Below are positions 43,839 through 52,619 of a stretch of DNA of 64,000 bases, piece by piece (the first letter of the stretch is position 1; the number at the start of each line of letters is the position of its first letter). The DNA is from Muricoccus roseus (GTDB lineage: Bacteria > Pseudomonadota > Alphaproteobacteria > Acetobacterales > Acetobacteraceae): positions 62,001 to 126,000 of the forward strand of contig NZ_FQZF01000012.1 of assembly GCF_900141905.1 (NCBI RefSeq), read 5' to 3'. The notes under the pieces are model-generated. The model did not search any database and had not been told where the DNA came from. It was given only the letters and a program-made list of their open reading frames with translations. The translations under genes and the position numbers were made by a program.

Positions 43839-46800
43839 ACATCTCCGCCCCCTTCATCTCGCGGCCGGTGGCGACCACGCTGCTCTCCATTGCCGTGCTG
43901 CTGCTGGGGCTCTGGGGCTATTGGAAGCTGCCCGTCTCCTCCCTTCCGGAGGTCGAGTTCCCGACGATCGAGGTCTCCACCCAGCTCCCCGGCGCCTCTC
44001 CGGACACGGTGGCCCTGCTGGTTACGGCGCCGCTGGAGCGGCAGCTCGGCCAAATCGCGGGCATCAGCGTGATGACCTCCAGCTCCGGCCCGGGAACCAG
44101 CCGGATCGCGCTGCAATTCGCGCTCGATAAGAACATCGACGAGGCGGCACAGGATGTGCAGTCGGCGCTGGACGCGGCGCGTGGCACCCTCCCCTCGACC
44201 CTCCCCTACCCGCCCACCTATGCGAAGGTGAACCCGGCGGACCCGCCGATCATCACCCTGGCCCTCACCTCCGACACCCTACCCATCGCACGACTCTCGG
44301 ACACGGCGGATACGCTCCTGGCGCAGAAGCTGGCGCAATCCGCGGGCGTCGGGCGCGTGACCGTGCAGGGCAACATGCGCCCGGCCGTGCGCATCCGCAT
44401 CGATCCCGCGCGGCTCGCGGCTTATGGCCTCTCCATGGCCGATGTGCGCACGGCCGTGACGGCCGCCAACGCAAATACGCCCAAAGGCTCGCTGGACGGC
44501 GCGCGCCAGGCCTCCACCATCATGGCCAATGACCAGATCGGCGCTCCCGCCGAATTCGCCGAGATCATCGTGGCCTATCGCAATGAGGCACCCATCCGGC
44601 TGCGCGACCTCGGACAGGCGACCGAGGGGCTGGAGAACGACCTGAACGCCGCCTGGCTGAACGGCCGCCCCGCCGTCGTGCTCGACGTGCAGCGCCAGCC
44701 CGGCGCCAATATCGTGGACACCGTCACCCGCATCCGCGCCCAGCTGCCGAACCTCGAACGCGGGCTGCCGGCGGGCATCCAGATGTCCGTGGTCTCGGAC
44801 CGGACCGAGACGATCCGCGCCTCGGTGCATGAGGTGGAGCTCACCCTGGTCCTCTCCACCGTGCTGGTGGTGGCGGTGATCTGGCTCTTCCTCCATTCCG
44901 GCCGGGCGACCATCGTCCCCGCCGTCTCGCTGCCCCTCTCCATCATCGGAACCTTTGCCGTGATGGACTGGATGGGCTTCTCGCTCGACAACCTCTCGCT
45001 CATGGCGCTGGTGATCGCGACCGGCTTCGTCGTGGACGATGCCATCGTCATGATCGAGAACATCGTCCGGCTTATCGAGGACGGGATGGAGCCGCTCGCC
45101 GCGGCCTATGAGGGCGCGCGGGGCATCGCCTTCACCATCGTCTCCCTCACGGTCTCCCTCATCGCGGTCTTCATCCCCCTCCTCTTCATGGAGGGCGTGG
45201 TCGGGCGGCTGTTCCGGGAATTCGCCCAGACGCTCACGGCCACCGTGCTCGTCTCCATGGTGGTCTCGCTCACCCTCACCCCCATGATGTGCGCCCTGCT
45301 GCTGCGCCCGGCTCCGGCCACCAAGGGCCGCATCGCCCGCGCCTCGGACCGGGTGTTCGATGCCCTTCTCCGGGGCTACCGCCGCGCGCTGGAGGTGACG
45401 CTGCGCGTCCAGGCACTCACCCTCCTGGTGGCCCTCGGCACGGTGGCGCTGACGGCCTGGCTCTATGTCGTCATCCCCAAGGGCTTCCTACCCGCCCAGG
45501 ACACCGGCCTCATCCAGATCGCCACCGAGGCGCCGGGCGACGTCTCCTTCGCCCGCATGTCCGAACTGCAGCGGCAGGTGGCCGAGCTGGTGCGCGCCGA
45601 CCCGGCCGTGGAGGCCGTCACCTCCGTCGTCGGCGCCGGCACGGTGAACGCCACGCTGAATGGCGGGCGGGTGACGGCGGTGCTGCGCCCGCGCGAGGAC
45701 CGTTCGGAGACGGCGCAGGAGGTGATCGCCCGCCTCACGCCCCGCCTCGCCGGCATCGCGGGCATCGTCTCCTACCCCCAGGCCGTGCAGGACATCCAGA
45801 TCGGCGCGCGCGCCAGCACCACCCAGTACCAGTACACCATCGTCAACGCCGATGCCGCGGAGCTGGCGGCCTGGTCACCGCGCATCCTGGAGGCGCTCCG
45901 GAGTCTGCCGGAGCTGATCGACCTCTCCAGCGACCAGCAGCAGGAAGGGCTGCGGATCACGGTGGAGGTGGACCGCGCCCGCGCCGGCCGCCTGGGCGTG
46001 ACCATGCAGGCCATCGACGACGCGCTCTACGACGCCTTCGGCCAGCGCCAGATCTCGACCATCTATGCCCAGAACAACCAGTACCGCGTGATTCTGGAGG
46101 CGAGCGAGGACTTCCTGGCGGACCCGACCAAGCTCGGCCTCCTGCGCGTCGCCGGCAGCACGGACGGCACGGCCGCGGTGGTGCCCCTTTCTGAGATCGC
46201 GCGGATCGGCCGCGGCAGCGGCCCCCTGCAGGTGACGCGGGAGAACCAGTTTCCGGCGGTCACCTATTCCTTCAACCTGCCGGAGGGTGTCTCCCTCGGC
46301 CATGCGGTGGAGGCCATTCAGGGCGTGATGCAGCGCCTGGGCGTTCCCTCCACCATCACCGGCCGCTTCGCCGGCGATGCTGCGGAGTTCAGCGCCTCGC
46401 TCCGCAGCCAGCCCTGGCTGATCCTCGCGGCGGTGGTCGTCATCTACATCACCCTCGGCGTTCTCTATGAGAGCCTGGTCCATCCCCTGACCATCCTCTC
46501 CACCCTGCCCTCCGCCGGGATCGGCGCGCTGCTCGCGCTGGAGCTGTTCGGCCTCGACCTCTCGGTCGTCGGCATCATCGGCATCCTGCTGCTCATGGGC
46601 ATCGTGAAGAAGAACGCGATCATGATGATCGACTTCGCCCTGGAGGCGCAGCGCGAGCGTGGAATGCCGCCCCATGAGGCGATCGTGGAAGCCGCAATCC
46701 TGCGCTTCCGCCCCATCACCATGACCACCCTCGCGGCACTCCTCGGCGCCCTGCCCCTGGTGCTCGGCCAGGGCGCCGGCTCGGAGCTTCGCCTGCCGCT

Positions 46801-46936
46801 CGGCGTCTCCATCGTCGGCGGGCTGATCCTCTCGCAATTCGTCACCCTCTTCACCACGCCCTCGGTCTATCTCGCCCTCGAATGGGTGCGGGCGAAGCTG
46901 CAGCCCCGGCGGGCCGTGGCCGCGCCCGCCGAATGA
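43835..46936 (+). CDS. mdtB: RND multidrug efflux transporter, MdtB-like subunit
   Basis: A 1033-residue proton-driven pump with twelve transmembrane helices and two large periplasmic loops. It begins NISAPFISRPVATTLLSIAV. TM4 carries the proton-relay aspartates in ATGFVVDDAIVMIEN. The second half has GILLLMGIVKKNAIMMIDFA. The start is TTG at 43835 overlapping the adaptor stop. MdtB and MdtC proteins form heterotrimers with drug, bile-salt or metal-related substrates in enterobacteria; the substrate here is unknown. Confidence 0.93.
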   Translation: MNISAPFISRPVATTLLSIAVLLLGLWGYWKLPVSSLPEVEFPTIEVSTQLPGASPDTVALLVTAPLERQLGQIAGISVMTSSSGPGTSRIALQFALDKNIDEAAQDVQSALDAARGTLPSTLPYPPTYAKVNPADPPIITLALTSDTLPIARLSDTADTLLAQKLAQSAGVGRVTVQGNMRPAVRIRIDPARLAAYGLSMADVRTAVTAANANTPKGSLDGARQASTIMANDQIGAPAEFAEIIVAYRNEAPIRLRDLGQATEGLENDLNAAWLNGRPAVVLDVQRQPGANIVDTVTRIRAQLPNLERGLPAGIQMSVVSDRTETIRASVHEVELTLVLSTVLVVAVIWLFLHSGRATIVPAVSLPLSIIGTFAVMDWMGFSLDNLSLMALVIATGFVVDDAIVMIENIVRLIEDGMEPLAAAYEGARGIAFTIVSLTVSLIAVFIPLLFMEGVVGRLFREFAQTLTATVLVSMVVSLTLTPMMCALLLRPAPATKGRIARASDRVFDALLRGYRRALEVTLRVQALTLLVALGTVALTAWLYVVIPKGFLPAQDTGLIQIATEAPGDVSFARMSELQRQVAELVRADPAVEAVTSVVGAGTVNATLNGGRVTAVLRPREDRSETAQEVIARLTPRLAGIAGIVSYPQAVQDIQIGARASTTQYQYTIVNADAAELAAWSPRILEALRSLPELIDLSSDQQQEGLRITVEVDRARAGRLGVTMQAIDDALYDAFGQRQISTIYAQNNQYRVILEASEDFLADPTKLGLLRVAGSTDGTAAVVPLSEIARIGRGSGPLQVTRENQFPAVTYSFNLPEGVSLGHAVEAIQGVMQRLGVPSTITGRFAGDAAEFSASLRSQPWLILAAVVVIYITLGVLYESLVHPLTILSTLPSAGIGALLALELFGLDLSVVGIIGILLLMGIVKKNAIMMIDFALEAQRERGMPPHEAIVEAAILRFRPITMTTLAALLGALPLVLGQGAGSELRLPLGVSIVGGLILSQFVTLFTTPSVYLALEWVRAKLQPRRAVAAPAE

Positions 46937-46946
46937 CGGGGCGCCC

Positions 46947-49900
46947 GTGAACATCTCGGCGCCTTTCATCGCGCGTCCCATCGCCACCGCCCTCCTTGCG
47001 GTCGGCATCGCACTGGTCGGGCTGGTGGCCCTGTTCCGCCTGCCCGTCGCCTCCATGCCGCGGGTGGACATCCCCACGATCGTGGTCTCGGCCAGCCAGC
47101 CCGGGGCGAGCCCGGAGACCATGGCGAGCACCGTGGCCGCCCCGCTGGAACGCCGCCTCGGCACCATCCCCGGGGTGACGGAGATGACCTCCTTCTCCTC
47201 CCTCGGCAGCACGCGGATCATCATCCAGTTCGACCTCGCCCGCACGCAGCGCGAGGCGGCGCAGGACGTGCAGGCGGCGGTGAACGGCGCGCGGCAGGAC
47301 CTGCCCTCCGGCCTGCCTAACCCGCCCACCATCCGCAAGATCAACCCGGCCGACGCGCCGATCATGATCCTGGCCATGACCTCCGACACCCTGTCAGGGC
47401 CCGCCGTCTATGACGCCGCGGACAGCCTGGTGGCGCAGCGCCTGGCGCAGGTGCCGGGCGTCGCCCAGGTGGAGGTGAGCGGCGGCGACCAGCCCGCCGT
47501 CCGCGTCGCGGTCGACCCCTCCGCCGCGGCCGCCGCCGGCATCTCCATGGAGGACGTCCGGCTCGCCATCACCCGGTCGAACGTCACCCAGGCCACTGGC
47601 TATATCGAGGGGGCCCAGCAATCCGCCGCAATCCGCACCAACGACCGGATCGACCGTGCGGATGCGTATCGCGAGATCGTGGTGAAGGCGCAGGGCGGTG
47701 CCATCGTCCGGCTCGCCGATATCGCCAAGGTCGAGGACGGGACCCGCAGCCGCCGCCAGGCCGGCCGCTTCAACGGCAAGCCCGCCATCCTGCTGATGGT
47801 CCGCAAGCAGGCCGATGCGAATGTCATCGACGTGCTGGACGGCATCCGCGCAATGATCCCGCAGGTGGAGGCCTGGGTGCCCGCCGGCGTGAAGCTGGAG
47901 GTGGTGAGCGACCGCTCCGTCACCATCCGCGCCTCGGTCGAGGAGGTGCGCTTCACCCTCATCATCACCATCGCGCTCGTCGTGGCCGTGGTGGCCGTCT
48001 TCCTCCGGCGCTGGGCGCCGATCCTCGCGGCCAGCGCGGCCGTGCCGCTCTCCTTGCTCGGCACCGTCGCGGTGATGTGGTGGATCGGCTACTCCTTCAA
48101 CAACCTCTCCCTCATGGCGCTGACGATCTGCGTCGGCTTCGTCGTGGACGATGCCATCGTGATGATCGAGAACATGGCGCGCCACAGGGAGCGTGGGCTG
48201 CCGCCCATCGAAGCGGCGCTGGTGGGCGCCAGGGAGATCGGCTTCACCGTCCTCTCCATCACAATTTCCCTCATCGCGGTCTTCATCCCGCTCCTCGCCA
48301 TGGGCGGCATCATCGGCCGGATTTTCCGGGAGTTCTCCGTCACCCTGGCGGTCGCGGTCGGCATCTCCGGTGTGGTGTCCCTCACCCTCACCCCGATGAT
48401 GGCCGGCTGGATGGAACGCGGCGGCCCGGAGAAGCCGCCCGGCCGGCTGGCGCGTGGCTTCGAGGGCGCGCTCTCGGCCACCTCGCGCGGCTATGTCCGC
48501 AGCCTCGCCATCCTGCTGCGCTTCCGCTGGCTGATGCTGCTGGCGACCTTCGGGCTGATGGCGCTCACCGTCTGGCTCTACGTCATCGTCCCCAAGGGCT
48601 TCCTGCCGACGCAGGATACCGGCCTCCTGCAAGGCGTCACCCAGGCGGCGCCGGATACCTCCTTCGCTACCATGGAGGCGCTCCAGCGCCGCGCGGTCGA
48701 GATCATCGCCGCGGACCCGGCGGTGGAGACCGTGGCCGCCACAGTCGGCAGCAATGGCGGCCAGGGCTCCTCCAACCGCGGCAGCATCTTCGTGACTCTC
48801 AAGCCGCGCGAGGAACGCGGCATGACGGCCGAACAGGTGGTCGCCCGGTTGCGGGCTCCGCTGGGCCGCATCCCCGGCGCGTCTGTCAATCTGTGGGGCA
48901 ACGAGGACATCCGCATCGGCGGCCGGCAGGACAGCGGGCGCTTCTCCTACGTGCTGCTCGGCAACGACATTGAAGAGCTGCGGGAATGGACCCAGACCAT
49001 GGTCCAGGCGCTGCGCGCCGTGCCCGGCATCAACGACGTCACCAGCGACCAGGACCGCGCCGGCCTCGTCACGCGGGTGGAGGTGGACCGGGCCGCCGCG
49101 GCACGGCTCGGCGTGCAGCAGAGCGAGATCAACGCGACGCTGAACAACGCCTTCTCCCAGCGCCAGGTCTCCACCATCTACCGCTCCCGCAACCAGTACC
49201 GGGTGGTGCTGGAGGTGGACCCCGCCCTTCAGCAGGGCCCGCCGGACCTGTCGCGCATCTTCCTGCCGGGCGCCGGCGACGTGCAGGTGCCGCTCTCCGC
49301 TGTTGCGCGCGTCCTTCCGGCCTCCGCCCCGCTGGCCGTCACCCATCAGGGCGGCTTCCCCGCCGCCGCCATCTCCTTCAACCCCGATGAGGGGCTGGTA
49401 GTCGCCGAAATCCAGGAGCGTATCGAGCAGGTGCAGCGGGAGGTCCGCCTCCCCACCACCATCCGCGCCCAGTTCGGCGGCAACGCGGCAGCGGCGCAGT
49501 CCTTCACGCGGGACATGCCGCTGCTCATCCTTGGGGCCTTCCTCGCCATCTATGTCACGCTCGGCGTGCTCTATGAGAGCTTCATCCATCCCATCACCAT
49601 CATCTCCACGCTCCCGACCGCCGGCCTGGGCGCGCTGCTCGCGCTGCTCGCGACGAACACGCCGCTGACCGTGGTGGCGCTGATCGGCGTCATCCTGCTG
49701 CTCGGCATCGTGAAGAAGAACGCGATCATGATGGTGGATTTCGCCCTCGAGCATGAGCGCACCGAGGGGAGCAGCAGCGAGGAAGCCATCCTCGCCGCCT
49801 GCCGCGAGCGCTTCCGCCCCATCCTGATGACCACCCTCGCCGCCCTGCTCGGCGCCGTGCCGCTGGCCCTTGGAAGCGGCACGGGGTCGGAGCTGCGCGC

Positions 49901-50039
49901 GCCGCTCGGCATTGCCATCATCGGCGGGCTGGTCGTCTCGCAGGTGCTCACGCTCTATACCACGCCGGTCGTGTACCTCGCCCTCGACCGGCTGCGCTGG
50001 CGCGACCGGCCGGTTCCCGCCCCGGCCCCGGCCGAGTAG
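46947..50039 (+). CDS. mdtC: RND multidrug efflux transporter, MdtC-like subunit
   Basis: A 1030-residue paralogue of the preceding pump. Signature stretches are NISAPFIARPIATALLAVGI, CVGFVVDDAIVMIENMARH (TM4 aspartates) and GVILLLGIVKKNAIMMVDFA. GTG at 46947 begins ten bases after the mdtB stop. Both copies retain the relay aspartates, so neither pump subunit looks inactive. The pair OMF-adaptor-MdtB-MdtC forms one plus-strand operon of about 8.9 kb. Confidence 0.93.
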   Translation: MNISAPFIARPIATALLAVGIALVGLVALFRLPVASMPRVDIPTIVVSASQPGASPETMASTVAAPLERRLGTIPGVTEMTSFSSLGSTRIIIQFDLARTQREAAQDVQAAVNGARQDLPSGLPNPPTIRKINPADAPIMILAMTSDTLSGPAVYDAADSLVAQRLAQVPGVAQVEVSGGDQPAVRVAVDPSAAAAAGISMEDVRLAITRSNVTQATGYIEGAQQSAAIRTNDRIDRADAYREIVVKAQGGAIVRLADIAKVEDGTRSRRQAGRFNGKPAILLMVRKQADANVIDVLDGIRAMIPQVEAWVPAGVKLEVVSDRSVTIRASVEEVRFTLIITIALVVAVVAVFLRRWAPILAASAAVPLSLLGTVAVMWWIGYSFNNLSLMALTICVGFVVDDAIVMIENMARHRERGLPPIEAALVGAREIGFTVLSITISLIAVFIPLLAMGGIIGRIFREFSVTLAVAVGISGVVSLTLTPMMAGWMERGGPEKPPGRLARGFEGALSATSRGYVRSLAILLRFRWLMLLATFGLMALTVWLYVIVPKGFLPTQDTGLLQGVTQAAPDTSFATMEALQRRAVEIIAADPAVETVAATVGSNGGQGSSNRGSIFVTLKPREERGMTAEQVVARLRAPLGRIPGASVNLWGNEDIRIGGRQDSGRFSYVLLGNDIEELREWTQTMVQALRAVPGINDVTSDQDRAGLVTRVEVDRAAAARLGVQQSEINATLNNAFSQRQVSTIYRSRNQYRVVLEVDPALQQGPPDLSRIFLPGAGDVQVPLSAVARVLPASAPLAVTHQGGFPAAAISFNPDEGLVVAEIQERIEQVQREVRLPTTIRAQFGGNAAAAQSFTRDMPLLILGAFLAIYVTLGVLYESFIHPITIISTLPTAGLGALLALLATNTPLTVVALIGVILLLGIVKKNAIMMVDFALEHERTEGSSSEEAILAACRERFRPILMTTLAALLGAVPLALGSGTGSELRAPLGIAIIGGLVVSQVLTLYTTPVVYLALDRLRWRDRPVPAPAPAE

Positions 50040-50104
50040 GCGGGGGCTTGCCGGCAGGACGGATCGAGGGCCTCCTGCGCCTCCGTCCTTCCTGGAGCAC
50101 TGCA

Positions 50105-50863
50105 TTGGACAAGATCGAGGCCGCCGCCGCGCTTCTCACCGGGGCCCGCACGGGCGCCGCGCTCGACGGCCTGCCCGAGGCGCTCCGCCCCGCCTCCCTT
50201 GCCGAGGCCGAGGCGATGCAGAACGCCACCCTCGCCGCCCTGGGGGAGACCTGCGGCGGATGGAAGCTCGGGCGGCAGGGCGAGGTGATCTTCGCGGCGC
50301 CCATCCCGGCCTCGCGGATCCTCCTCGACCCCGTCGAGGGCGCCATCCCCATGCCCGCCGCGCGCTTCATCGAGCTGGAACTGGCGATTCGCTTCCATCA
50401 GCCCGTCGCGCCCGAGGCAGTGGCGGGGCTGCGACCGGAGGACCTACCCGCCCTGGCCCATATCGGAACGCTGTTCGAACTGGTGCAGCCGCGCTTCACG
50501 GCGTCCGCCCAGATCGGCCCGCTCGACCGCATCGCCGAGTGCCTCGCAAGCCACGGCGCCGCCATCCGCACGGCCGCGACCCCCTGGACCCTCGCCCTGC
50601 TGGACGCGCCGCCCCCCGTGCGCCTCACCCAGAACGGCGGCGTGATTGCGACCCGCGAGGGGCCCCATGTCGCCACACCCATCCGCCCCCTGATCGAGGC
50701 CTGGATCGCCCGCCTCGCCCGCGAGCGACGCGGCATCGCGGCGGGGGAGGTGCTCACCTTCGGCAGCCTAAGCGGCATGCCCGCCATCCCTCAGGAGGGC
50801 GCCCACTACCTGGGTGAGATCGAGGGACTGCCGCCGCTGGCGCTGACTATCGCGCAGGTCTAA
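50105..50863 (+). CDS. 2-keto-4-pentenoate hydratase / fumarylacetoacetate hydrolase-family protein
   Basis: A 252-residue protein of the MhpD-type FAH superfamily, which hydrates or cleaves 2-oxo acids in aromatic catabolism. Visible motifs are GGWKLGRQGEV, the acidic pair in RFIELELAIRF and SLSGMPAIPQEGAHYLGEIEG near the end. TTG at 50105 is preferred because TGGAG lies seven bases upstream and the product then starts at DKIEAAAALL as relatives do. A TTG at 50048 would add 19 poorly conserved residues. It lies 65 bp after mdtC and 24 bp before repeat copy 2. The substrate is not identifiable. Confidence 0.8.
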   Translation: MDKIEAAAALLTGARTGAALDGLPEALRPASLAEAEAMQNATLAALGETCGGWKLGRQGEVIFAAPIPASRILLDPVEGAIPMPAARFIELELAIRFHQPVAPEAVAGLRPEDLPALAHIGTLFELVQPRFTASAQIGPLDRIAECLASHGAAIRTAATPWTLALLDAPPPVRLTQNGGVIATREGPHVATPIRPLIEAWIARLARERRGIAAGEVLTFGSLSGMPAIPQEGAHYLGEIEGLPPLALTIAQV

Positions 50864-50887
50864 CGGGGGTCTGATAGGGTCGGTCCG

Positions 50888-51050
50888 GAGGGCTCCGCCC
50901 TCCACCCGCCAAGGGCCTGAGGCCCTTGGAACCCCGTCTGACTGCCGTAGATACCGTTGCCCAGCGGGATCTCTGGTGGCCGGTGCTCTTCCTGCCTTTG
51001 GAGGAAGAATTCGTTCTTCCTCTCCCCGGGACAAACCAGCAGATCAGAAC
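50888..51050 (+). repeat. Dispersed hairpin repeat, copy 2 (internally deleted)
   Basis: A 163-bp copy between the convergent hydratase and smpB genes. It keeps the first hairpin GAGGGCTCCGCCCTC (50888-50902) and the second (50909-50929, arms CCAAGGGCC/GGCCCTTGG). It also keeps the AACCCCGTCTGACTGCCGTAGATACC segment up to CTTCCTGC-CTTTG, and the terminal purine hairpin (arms 51000-51009 and 51014-51023, TTCG loop) with CCCCGGGACAAACC and AGATCAGAAC. About 85 bp containing the central stem of copies 1 and 3 is missing. The element starts 24 nt after the hydratase stop and ends 16 nt before the smpB stop. Confidence 0.9.
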
Positions 51051-51066
51051 CCAAAGCGCCCGAGGA

Positions 51067-51552
51067 TCAGCCCCGGTCGCGCATCACCCGCGCCTTGTCG
51101 CGCTGCCAGTCGCGTTCCGCGATCGCCTGGCGCTTGTCGCCCTTGGTCTTGCCCTCGGCCAGGCCCAGGGTGAGCTTTGCGACGCCCCGGTCGTTGAAGT
51201 GGATGTCGAGCGGCACCAGGGTCGCGCCCTCGCGTGAGACGGCGCCGGCCAGGGTTTCCGCCTGCTTGCGGTGCAGCAGCAGCTTGCGCGGCCGGCGCGG
51301 CTCAAACTTCGCGACCACCGAGCCCGCCTGCCATTCCGGGATGTAGAGGTTGAAGATCCACATCTCACCGTCGCGCTCGCCGGCCCAGGCCTCGGTCAGC
51401 GTGGCGCGGCCGGCGCGGAGGCTCTTCACCTCCGGCCCGACGAGCACGATGCCGGCCTCGTAGGTATCCAGGATCTTGTAGTCGTAGCGCGCCTTGCGGT
51501 TCTGCGCGGCGACGCCGTGGCTGATCAGGCCCTTTTTGCGGGGTTCGGCCAT
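51067..51552 (-). CDS. smpB: SsrA-binding protein SmpB
   Basis: A 161-residue tmRNA partner in ribosome rescue. Family motifs are GLISHGVAAQNRKARYDYKI, TYEAGIVLVGPEVKSLRAGR and LYIPEW, and the basic C-terminal tail (DKRQAIAERDWQRDKARVM) enters the decoding site. The arrangement dapA-smpB with seven bases between is frequent in alphaproteobacteria. tmRNA itself (ssrA) was not seen in the window. Confidence 0.96.
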   Translation of the reverse strand: MAEPRKKGLISHGVAAQNRKARYDYKILDTYEAGIVLVGPEVKSLRAGRATLTEAWAGERDGEMWIFNLYIPEWQAGSVVAKFEPRRPRKLLLHRKQAETLAGAVSREGATLVPLDIHFNDRGVAKLTLGLAEGKTKGDKRQAIAERDWQRDKARVMRDRG

Positions 51553-51559
51553 CAGTTCC

Positions 51560-52438
51560 TCAGTTCAGCAGCCCCGCGCCTGTCAGCGCGGCGCGCACCC
51601 GCTCCTTCGAGGCATCGGCGATCGGCGCCATAGGCAGGCGGCAGAAGTCGGTGCCATGGCCGAGCAGGCTCGCCGCAAACTTCACGGGGCCCGGGGAGGT
51701 TTCGCAGAACATGGCGTCATGCACGGGCACGAGCCGGTCCTGGATGGCCATGGCATCCTTCACCCGGCCTTCAGCCCAGGCGTCATGCATCTCGCGGCAC
51801 AGGCGCGGGGCGATGTTGGCGGTCACACTGATGCAGCCCACCCCACCGGCGGCAAGGAAGGCGAGCGCCGTGTGGTCCTCGCCCGAAAGCTGGCAGAAAT
51901 CGGGGCCGCAGGCCGCCTTGGTGTGCAGTGGGCGCGTCAGGTTCGCGGTCGCGTCCTTCACGCCGACGATGTTCGGGTGCTTCGCCAGCCGCGCCATGGT
52001 CTCGACGCTCATGTCAACCACGCTGCGCGGCGGGATGTTGTAGATGATAACGGGAATATCGGCGGAATCCGCCACGGCCTTGAAGTGGAGGTACATCCCC
52101 TCCTGGGTCGGCTTGTTGTAATAAGGGGTCACGACCAGCACGGCATCCGCGCCCGCCTTCTTGGCGTGCTGCGTCAGCGCCACCGCCTCGGCCGTGCTGT
52201 TGGACCCCGCGCCCGCGATCACGGGGGCCTTCCCTCCGGCCGCCTCGATGCAGAGCTCCACCACGCGCTGGTGCTCCTGATGCGACAGCGTCGGGCTCTC
52301 GCCCGTGGTCCCGACCGGGATCAGCCCCTGGGCGCCCTCGGCCACCTGCCAGGCGACGAAGTCCTGGAAGGCACGCTCATCCAGTTTGCCGTCGCGGGTC
52401 ATGGGCGTGATGAGGGCGACGAGCGAACCCTTGAACAT
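51560..52438 (-). CDS. dapA: 4-hydroxy-tetrahydrodipicolinate synthase
   Basis: A 292-residue lysine/diaminopimelate pathway enzyme condensing pyruvate with aspartate semialdehyde. K161 in VGVKDAT forms the Schiff base, Y133 sits in IPVIIYNIPPRS, and the pyruvate loop is PVGTTGESPTLSHQEH. ATG at 52438 is the canonical MFKGSLVALITP start. It is divergent from the lytic transglycosylase with 181 bp between, so cell-wall precursor supply and wall turnover genes share an intergenic control region. Confidence 0.96.
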   Translation of the reverse strand: MFKGSLVALITPMTRDGKLDERAFQDFVAWQVAEGAQGLIPVGTTGESPTLSHQEHQRVVELCIEAAGGKAPVIAGAGSNSTAEAVALTQHAKKAGADAVLVVTPYYNKPTQEGMYLHFKAVADSADIPVIIYNIPPRSVVDMSVETMARLAKHPNIVGVKDATANLTRPLHTKAACGPDFCQLSGEDHTALAFLAAGGVGCISVTANIAPRLCREMHDAWAEGRVKDAMAIQDRLVPVHDAMFCETSPGPVKFAASLLGHGTDFCRLPMAPIADASKERVRAALTGAGLLN

Positions 52439-52619
52439 GGAGGCGTTTCCTGCGGGAGGGAGGCGGATATGGGAAGCCGGCGCCCCGCGCGCCAGCCGAA
52501 GCTGGGATTACGCGCCGCGCCGAGCGGGAACAAGGGCGAAGCCGGCATGGGGGGCAGGCAAGGGCTTGCCAGCATCGCGGCGCGGCCCGAGTTTGCGGCG
52601 CCACCGCCGGAGCCAGCCC

